Positions 7,641 to 11,959 of a stretch of 11,959 bases of DNA are shown here, piece by piece (within the stretch, counting starts at the first letter, position 1; every line of letters starts with the position of its first letter). The notes below the pieces were generated by a model. The model saw nothing but the letters and a program-made list of their open reading frames with translations. It did not search any database and had not been told where the DNA came from. Position numbers and translations under genes: made by a program. This stretch comes from Acidobacteriota bacterium (GTDB taxonomy: Bacteria > Acidobacteriota > Vicinamibacteria > Vicinamibacterales > UBA8438), in contig SXOW01000221.1 of NCBI GenBank assembly GCA_005778315.1, forward strand, positions 1 to 11,959, in the 5' to 3' direction.

Positions 7641-8024
7641 TCATCTCAACGGGGCGACGCGACGTGAGACGCGCGTATACCAGTAGGCCCAGGCGACGAG
7701 GAGCGCCTGCATCGGGAACCGCAGCCAGAGCAACGCGACCGGCGTCTCGGGATAGAGATGGCTGTTGACCAGCATGTGGACATGCACGGGGAGGAACGCG
7801 ATGAGCATCGCGACGATGCCCCACGCGGCGAGCCACTGGTGGCGCGGCCAGAGGATGAGGAGCCCCAGGGTGAGTTCAGCCACGCCGCTCCAGACCACGG
7901 CCGCCTCGTGCGCCGGGAGATACGGCGGCATCAGATTGAGATAGGACGCCGGATTGCGGAAGTGGTTCACACCGGCAAAGATGTAGAAGGCGGCCATCAC
8001 GATCTTGAGCACCGTCTTGATCAT
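7641..8024 (-). CDS. DoxX-family small integral membrane protein
   Basis: This 127-residue membrane protein starts at ATG 8022-8024. The open frame extends further upstream, but that part overlaps the M28 gene and reads as non-homologous Arg/Gly-rich sequence. The DoxX-like pattern is clear: 'FAGVNHFRNPASYLNLMPPY' (16-35), then 'SGVAELTLGLLILWPR' (46-61), 'AAWGIVAMLIAFLPVHVHML' (66-85) and a last hydrophobic segment near residues 101-118. This gives four transmembrane helices in the usual family length. DoxX relatives are placed in quinone- or thiol-linked membrane redox roles, but this subgroup is uncharacterised. The start lies 14 bases after the stop of the M28 peptidase, so the two are almost certainly co-transcribed. 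The ribosome-binding site is weak (GGAT about eight bases upstream), which is compatible with translational coupling. Confidence 0.88.
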   Translation of the reverse strand: MIKTVLKIVMAAFYIFAGVNHFRNPASYLNLMPPYLPAHEAAVVWSGVAELTLGLLILWPRHQWLAAWGIVAMLIAFLPVHVHMLVNSHLYPETPVALLWLRFPMQALLVAWAYWYTRVSRRVAPLR

Positions 8025-8038
8025 CGTCAGATCCGTCG

Positions 8039-10297
8039 CTACGGACCGGCTGGTTCGAGCACCAGCGTGGCCCGGTCCACTTCCGTCGCCACCTGGCGGA
8101 TGGTGTCGGCCAGTCTGACAATCTGACGCTGCGCTTCGTCCCAGTCTCGTGCCTCGATCGCTTCGCGAACCCCGGGTAACGTCTTCACCCCGTACCCCGT
8201 GTAGAAGCCAGGCGCATAGATCTGGTGCACGAACCACGGACGACCAGGGAGCCCCTCCGGCGTGGTCATGGCCCTTTCAGTGCGAAACAAGATCTGGTCA
8301 ACCGCACGTGCCTGGTCGGTCGACAGCTGATCGCCACTGGACACCAGCGCCTGACGAGCCGTCTCATGAGCCTGTGCGCTCGCGGCCAGACCGACCAAGG
8401 CGTTGCGAACCGGCGCGAAATTGAGGTGTGGCACCGGGTCTTCGGCCTTGGGCGGATCGTAGCGACGCGTCGGGTCGGCTGCCTGCTGGAACCGGCCGTC
8501 ACGCAGGAGCCGGTTCTGACGCTGGGTGGTCTCACGCATCCCGTCGGTCAGTGTCACCACCTCGTCGGTATAGCGTGTGACCGTCGCCTCGAACGCCGTG
8601 AAGTCCCACGGCAAGAGCCCGGCCTCGGCCAGCCGCAACACGGCGCGACCCGCCGTCTGTGCCAGGGCCACGCCATACTCGAATGTCGGATCGATGAAGC
8701 GGGTGTAGTGGTCGAACGAATCGAAGATCGAGTGATACGACCCACCGCCGCTCTCTCCGCCATAGCCCAGGTTGAGCGACGCCACGCCGAGATGTTGGAG
8801 GAACGGCGTGTAGTCGGAACCGGACCCGAGCGCATTGATGCGGTGGTCTCGCGTCCCGGCCAGGTCCTCGGTATCTCCCCCGGCCAGACGCTGGGCGTGG
8901 CGACGTTCGAAGACGCTGACACCGGTCTGGGGGTCCGTGACGTCCCGCGCCACCTCATTGATGAACCGCTCCAGCGTGTGGGAGCCCGCCATACTCAGGA
9001 ACCCGCGCCCATTCCCGTCGGTGTTGATATACGCGACGGCCCGTTCGCGGAGCAGGTGGGCGTGCTCCTCGCCCCACTCCGTCGACCCAATCAAACCCGG
9101 CTCCTCCGCGTCCCACGCGGCAAAGACGATGGTCCGTCGCGGGCGCCACCCGGTCCGGGCGAGCGCACCGATGGCCTTGGCTTCTGCCATCAGGGCCACC
9201 AGCCCGCTGACCGGATCCTCGGCACCATTGACCCAGGCATCGTGGTGATTACCGCGTAACACCCACTGGTCTGGTCGCTCCCGGCCCTCAAGCCGCGCGA
9301 TGACGTTGTAGGCCGGTTCGAGGTCCCAGTTGAACGCGAGCTCCAGATGGACCTCTGCCGGCCCCGGGCCCAGGTGATAGGTCAACGGAAGCCCGCCGCG
9401 CCACTCCGCTGGCGCCAGCGGTCCACCCAGCGCCTCCAGCAGCGGCTGCGCGTCCGCGTAGGAGATAGGCATGACCGGAATCTTTGTCAGGGTCGGTGCG
9501 TCGTCCAGTGCGAGTCGTTCGGCCCCCTCCGTGGCGCCCACATTGGGCGTCAGCGGATCCCCTGGGAACAGCGGCATGTCAGCGACCGAACCCCGCTGCG
9601 CGCCTTCGGCCATACGGTACGGCCCCTCCGGATACACGTCTCCACGCGCGTAGCCGTCATCCCCCGGATCGGAGTAAATCAGACACGCAATTGCGCCGTG
9701 CTCCGCCGCCACCTTCGGCTTGATCCCTCGCCAGGAGCCCCCGTAGCGCGCGATAACGACCTTGCCGGCCACGTCGACACCACGCCGCGCCAGTTCGTCG
9801 TAGTCGGCCGGCAGCCCGTAGTTGACGTAGACCAGCTCGCCGGTCACGTCGCCATCGATGGAGTACGCGGTGTAGGTCGGGAGCTGCTCGTCGCGCTGAT
9901 CCGAGGTGCGGTCCTCCGCCAGCGCCGGCTCTTCGAGGCTGGCGGTGAAGCGTGTCGGCGCCACCATGTCCAATCGGCGCACTCGCGGCGTCGGAAACAG
10001 GACCTGATAGGCCTCGATCTCCGTGTCGTAGCCCCACTCGCGAAACTGGTCGGCGACGAACTCGGCGACCTCCCTCCCGAAGGGAGAACCGACGTGGTGT
10101 GGCCTGGAGCTCAGGTGCCGCATCCACTCACGGAGATCGTTGGCGTCGAGCTCCGCGTCGAACCGCGCCTCCAGCGCCCGTTGCGCTGCCGCTTGTTCGC
10201 CGGGAAAGCCGGTGATCGGTCCCTCAGCCGCACGGACATGGCCGACGGGCGCAGTGAGCACCAGGGCCGTGACGAGGCCCAACGTCGTACCACGCAT
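8039..10297 (-). CDS. Secreted M28 metallopeptidase of the glutamate carboxypeptidase II/transferrin-receptor type
   Basis: This 752-residue protein starts at ATG 10295-10297, fixed by a perfect AGGAGG (10304-10309) six bases upstream; the open frame continues 50 codons further but without signal or homology. A signal peptide ends near HVRAA (residue 24). Domains follow in the GCPII order: N-terminal part of the peptidase domain, PA domain (about 110-315, with 'KVVIARYGGSWRGIK' and 'GDPLTP'), M28 catalytic domain (about 325-560) and TfR-like helical dimerisation domain (about 620-748, with 'HQIYAPGFYTGYG'). Di-zinc ligands and catalytic base are intact: H352 ('GNHHDAW'), D361 ('EDP'), E398/E399 ('WDAEEPGLIGSTEW'), D427 ('YINTD') and H522 ('YHSIFDS'). 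It should be an active periplasmic or extracellular exopeptidase. Residues that bind glutamate-containing substrates in human GCPII appear partly replaced, so the substrate may not be acidic. It follows the gene at 10366-11373 by 68 bases and precedes DoxX by 14. Confidence 0.95.
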   Translation of the reverse strand: MRGTTLGLVTALVLTAPVGHVRAAEGPITGFPGEQAAAQRALEARFDAELDANDLREWMRHLSSRPHHVGSPFGREVAEFVADQFREWGYDTEIEAYQVLFPTPRVRRLDMVAPTRFTASLEEPALAEDRTSDQRDEQLPTYTAYSIDGDVTGELVYVNYGLPADYDELARRGVDVAGKVVIARYGGSWRGIKPKVAAEHGAIACLIYSDPGDDGYARGDVYPEGPYRMAEGAQRGSVADMPLFPGDPLTPNVGATEGAERLALDDAPTLTKIPVMPISYADAQPLLEALGGPLAPAEWRGGLPLTYHLGPGPAEVHLELAFNWDLEPAYNVIARLEGRERPDQWVLRGNHHDAWVNGAEDPVSGLVALMAEAKAIGALARTGWRPRRTIVFAAWDAEEPGLIGSTEWGEEHAHLLRERAVAYINTDGNGRGFLSMAGSHTLERFINEVARDVTDPQTGVSVFERRHAQRLAGGDTEDLAGTRDHRINALGSGSDYTPFLQHLGVASLNLGYGGESGGGSYHSIFDSFDHYTRFIDPTFEYGVALAQTAGRAVLRLAEAGLLPWDFTAFEATVTRYTDEVVTLTDGMRETTQRQNRLLRDGRFQQAADPTRRYDPPKAEDPVPHLNFAPVRNALVGLAASAQAHETARQALVSSGDQLSTDQARAVDQILFRTERAMTTPEGLPGRPWFVHQIYAPGFYTGYGVKTLPGVREAIEARDWDEAQRQIVRLADTIRQVATEVDRATLVLEPAGP

Positions 10298-10303
10298 GGT
10301 GAG

Positions 10304-10309
10304 CCTCCT
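10304..10309 (-). promoter_or_regulatory. Consensus Shine-Dalgarno deciding the M28 start
   Basis: AGGAGG on the minus strand is separated by six bases from the ATG at 10295-10297. This is decisive against the 50-codon upstream extension of the same frame, whose Arg/Pro/Gly-rich translation would bury the signal peptide. Confidence 0.75.
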
Positions 10310-10365
10310 GACGCTAGCGTCCCGATGCGACGGCCTAGGAGTCGGTCCCTCCGCCCGAGTCCCCG

Positions 10366-11373
10366 CTAGCGGGCGGCCGCCGCCGCCCGCTCCTCCGCTC
10401 GGTGGCCGGCCAGGATACCGTCCATGCTGTGGTTGCCCTCGTGGCACGCGTATTCAAACGTCGGCACGTCGGTGCGCTGCAGCGGCAACGATGCCGTCCA
10501 GGAGGTCGCCCAGGTCTCAGGGTCGGTGACCGTGTACTCGTACTCGAGCGTGTCCTCATCAACCCGGGTGTAGCGCTCGACCAGCGTCAAACTGTTGGTC
10601 GTGTTCCGCCATCCCCGCTGGCTGTTGAAATTGGACGTCTTCACCACGAGGGTGTTGCCCTCCCAGTGACCGCGCGCGTCGCCCGACCACTGTCGCAGGT
10701 CATCACGCAACGCGGGGCGACCGTCCAGCGGGACGACGCGGACCGTGTGGACCATCTCGGTGACGAGCACGACGTGGTCCGGAGTCTGAAAGATCTGCAA
10801 GTTCTGGTTGTACCCACCCGGCGTCAGCGGCGGCCCGGCGTTGAATCCCAGCAGGCACCGATCCGAAGTGGTGCGGTCAACCCAGGAATCTGCCGGATGC
10901 GCCTCCCGATACGCTCGACTCGCGTCAGCCCGAGCCTGCGCCGCCGGGGTCAGGGCCGGGACGCGACCGTTCGGCGGATCGACGATTTGCGAGGTACGTC
11001 GTGTTTCCACCGCCCTCGTCCCTCGGTCCAACCAGAAGTTGTTGTAGAACCCCGGAGTCCCGTCCGCGCGCCGGTCTACCTGGGTCGTGGCCTCGGTCCG
11101 TTCAGCCGCGCGAGCCTCGAGACGCGCGTTCAGCTCGATCACCTCCTGCTCGAGGTTGGCCGCCTCTTCCTCTGACAAGAAGGCCTTGTCGCCCAGCTCC
11201 TCCGGTCGTTCGAGCGGGGTGATGGTGCGGAAATCCCAAATCCCACGAAGGTCCGGGTGCCCCCATGCCGTCGCCACCGCGGCGGACTGGGCCGCCACCG
11301 GCACGACTCCCGCCGAAACACCCGCGACCAGCACGGCAACGGTACTCACGGACGCGATGGAACGATTACGCAT
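10366..11373 (-). CDS. Secreted conserved protein of unknown function (acidobacterial-type family)
   Basis: This 335-residue protein starts at ATG 11371-11373, with a G-rich ribosome-binding stretch (AGGGGGG) a few bases upstream. A signal peptide ends near PVAAQ (residue 28/29). The sequence opens with 'HPDLRGIWDFRTITPLERP' (39-57), a 'G-x-W' opening that I associate with a family found repeatedly in Acidobacteriota. Further family-like segments are 'IVDPPNGRVPALTP' (130-143), a cysteine in 'SDRCLLGF' (170-177), 'YNQNLQIFQTPDHVVL' (188-203), 'VHTVRVVPLDGRP' (208-220), 'GHWEGNTLVVKTSNF' (235-249), 'LVERYTRVDEDTLEYEYTV' (264-282) and 'FEYACHEGNHSM' (306-317). Two cysteines (C172, C310) could pair. 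It is probably a periplasmic beta-rich protein; no catalytic activity can be assigned. It is the first gene of a likely transcript with the M28 peptidase and DoxX protein. The C-terminus ends in an Ala/Arg-rich tail. Confidence 0.85.
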   Translation of the reverse strand: MRNRSIASVSTVAVLVAGVSAGVVPVAAQSAAVATAWGHPDLRGIWDFRTITPLERPEELGDKAFLSEEEAANLEQEVIELNARLEARAAERTEATTQVDRRADGTPGFYNNFWLDRGTRAVETRRTSQIVDPPNGRVPALTPAAQARADASRAYREAHPADSWVDRTTSDRCLLGFNAGPPLTPGGYNQNLQIFQTPDHVVLVTEMVHTVRVVPLDGRPALRDDLRQWSGDARGHWEGNTLVVKTSNFNSQRGWRNTTNSLTLVERYTRVDEDTLEYEYTVTDPETWATSWTASLPLQRTDVPTFEYACHEGNHSMDGILAGHRAEERAAAAAR

Positions 11374-11418
11374 GGTCCCCCCTGGTGACTGATCTGACAG
11401 TGACTATCTAACTCATGC

Positions 11419-11447
11419 ATCCTACGCCTACGGGGCCACTGGCTCAA
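11419..11447 (-). promoter_or_regulatory. Sigma70-like promoter for the unknown-M28-DoxX transcript
   Basis: On the minus strand, TTGAGC (-35, 11442-11447), a 17-base spacer and TAGGAT (-10, 11419-11424, 4 of 6 consensus bases) precede the gene starting at 11373. The predicted start near 11412 leaves a leader of about 40 bases, which contains AGTCAC twice and an ACTG-N6-CAGT inverted pair that might bind a regulator. Confidence 0.5.
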
Positions 11448-11515
11448 GCGTTTCGCCGAGGCTCCGGTTCTGAGCAGCCCACCGCTCACTCCGGAAGCGC
11501 AATTGTCATCAGCGA

Positions 11516-11800
11516 ATGGCCGGCGGCGATGGCGATGAACTGCCGGCCCTCGCTCAGATAATCCCTGGGGTCCTCGCCGGGCAGCACATCCACATGTTGG
11601 TGGTGGCGCCGCCGCAATTGGCGCCCGCGAAACTCGTCGGGTTCCTGAAGGGCCGATCGTCGCGCATGCTGCAGCGGGATTTTCCGCACCTGCGCAGCGC
11701 TACTGGGGCCAGCATCTCTGGGCGCGCGGATACTTCTGTGCGACCGTGAGCGCGGCCGACGAAACGACAGTGATGGCGTGGCTCTTCAGCCGGAGCCCCC
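11516..11800 (+). pseudogene. Broken IS200-type transposase TnpA remnant
   Basis: Frame one from 11516 gives 'GQHIHMLVVAPPQL' followed by 'VGFLKGRSSRMLQRDFPHLR', matching the HUH metal motif (His at 11585-11587 and 11591-11593) and the KGRSSRxL helix of IS200/IS605 TnpA. After CGC-AG (11693-11697) the homology jumps to another frame from 11698: 'RYWGQHLWARGYFCATVSAADETT'. This is explained by loss of one base in a codon at 11696-11697. The catalytic tyrosine expected in the following helix aligns with Trp (TGG, 11779-11781). The N-terminal 50 or so residues are missing; an in-frame stop lies at 11471-11473. The copy cannot make active transposase. The second frame continues into the hairpins and stops at 11857-11859. 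Confidence 0.75.
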
Positions 11801-11805
11801 TTCAG

Positions 11806-11837
11806 GCGGCTTTAGCCGCAAGCCGACTTTCAGTCGG
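11806..11837. repeat. Two small adjacent hairpins downstream of the tnpA remnant
   Basis: The first is GCGGC-TTTA-GCCGC (11806-11819). The second is CCGACT-TTC-AGTCGG (11823-11837). Both are perfect stems (5 and 6 bp) with pyrimidine-rich loops and are separated by only three bases. They have the same design as the larger hairpin that follows and probably belong to the insertion-sequence end or to a related repeat family. Confidence 0.6.
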
Positions 11838-11844
11838 AACAGGA

Positions 11845-11868
11845 GTCTACCGGCTTTAGCCGGTAGAC
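11845..11868. repeat. Perfect 10-bp hairpin with TTTA loop, candidate IS right-end structure
   Basis: GTCTACCGGC (11845-11854) and GCCGGTAGAC (11859-11868) flank a TTTA loop. The core GGCTTTAGCC is shared with the hairpin at 11806-11819. It is followed by GTTCAAG rather than a T-run, so it is not a typical intrinsic terminator on the plus strand. Position and form fit the right-end recognition hairpin of an IS200/IS605 element. GGAG at 11842-11845, at the stem foot, also recalls the tetranucleotide before REP hairpins. Confidence 0.65.
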
Positions 11869-11874
11869 GTTCAA

Positions 11875-11959
11875 GAAAAAGGCGCCGGTGGGTTACCAAT
11901 ATCCCGACGACGCTGCATAACTGCAAGATCCACTGGTTGGCCTTTATAGAAAAGGAAAC
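11875..11959. other. Non-coding right edge
   Basis: No gene is visible. The sequence is less GC-rich than the rest and ends with AAAAGGAAAC (11950-11959), which resembles a ribosome-binding site. A plus-strand gene could start just outside the window, but this cannot be tested here. Confidence 0.3.

Larger units (their letters stand above)
11480..11874 (+). mobile_element. Decayed IS200/IS605-type insertion
   Basis: The segment contains the C-terminal half of a Y1 (HUH) transposase gene followed by three short hairpins, the last a perfect 10-bp stem. TCAA occurs at 11871-11874, just beyond that stem; IS608 is known to be cut at TCAA after its right-end hairpin, so this may be the right terminus. 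The left boundary is uncertain because the 5' half of tnpA and the left-end hairpin are not recognisable. No tnpB is present. Confidence 0.5.

Noticed and set aside
8025..8237. N-terminal 71-codon extension of the DoxX protein
   Set aside because: It overlaps the M28 gene out of frame and lacks hydrophobic or family-like sequence. The ATG at 8022-8024 gives the normal DoxX start and length.
8225..10369. Two long plus-strand open frames (8225-9259 and 9347-10369)
   Set aside because: Both are antisense to the M28 peptidase, whose catalytic motifs are intact. Their translations show no signal, fold or family motif.
10298..10447. N-terminal 50-codon extension of the M28 peptidase
   Set aside because: It overlaps the preceding gene and is Arg/Pro/Gly-rich. 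It would also bury the signal peptide, whereas the internal ATG has a perfect AGGAGG.
11806..11868. CRISPR array
   Set aside because: The repeats are unequal hairpins with three- to seven-base gaps, without spacers or constant repeats.
11845..11875. Intrinsic terminator
   Set aside because: The stem is strong, but it is followed by GTTCAAGAAAAA on the plus strand, without a T-run. On the minus strand the T-rich stretch precedes the stem.
11930..11952. Promoter at the right edge (TATAGA near 11947)
   Set aside because: No matching -35 at the right distance, and nothing downstream in the window to test it.

Overview
This is a GC-rich window, densely coding and mostly on the minus strand. It probably comes from an Acidobacteriota chromosome, with Vicinamibacteria-like lineages the best guess. 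Three things suggest this: a secreted protein of unknown function whose C-terminal 'YEYACHEGN'-type motif I associate with acidobacterial genomes, a large CBM9-like/DUF5916 outer-membrane protein, and several secreted peptidase-type hydrolases. The assignment rests on family recognition only; no 16S or other marker gene is present.

Layout, left to right. (1) Positions 1-1113, minus strand: a secreted metal-dependent amidohydrolase, cut by the left edge, with its own sigma70-like promoter (1199-1227). (2) 1328-2275, minus: a class I SAM-dependent methyltransferase. It is divergent from (3) 2394-3308, plus: a PAPS-dependent-type sulfotransferase with a good promoter at 2327-2355. (4) 3369-4526, minus: a secreted M29 aminopeptidase homologue in which most metal ligands appear to be replaced. 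(5) 4564-7473, minus: a 969-residue protein joining an N-terminal TolB/FlgO-like domain to a CBM9-like domain and a DUF5916 beta-barrel. (6) 7641-8024, minus: a small DoxX-family membrane protein. (7) 8039-10297, minus: a secreted M28 peptidase with the complete glutamate-carboxypeptidase-II/transferrin-receptor architecture. (8) 10366-11373, minus: the conserved acidobacterial unknown, with a promoter at 11419-11447. (9) About 11480-11874: a decayed IS200-type insertion (broken tnpA plus three hairpins). The last 85 bases hold no gene.

Genes 8, 7 and 6 are close together (68- and 14-base gaps) and probably form one transcript. Genes 5 and 4 form another (37-base gap), separated from the first by 167 bases with a possible -10 box. 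Five of the eight intact or partial protein genes carry signal peptides. With the amidohydrolase, M28 and M29-like proteins, the window looks like a secretome block for extracytoplasmic peptide or amide processing, with the DUF5916 protein in the outer membrane. The sulfotransferase/methyltransferase pair looks like a separate small-molecule or glycan modification module.

I did not find a clearly new defence, CRISPR or RNA system. The points most worth a second look are the M29-like protein lacking metal ligands, the TolB-like/DUF5916 fusion, the M28 peptidase with an altered substrate pocket, and the hairpin cluster at the right end.
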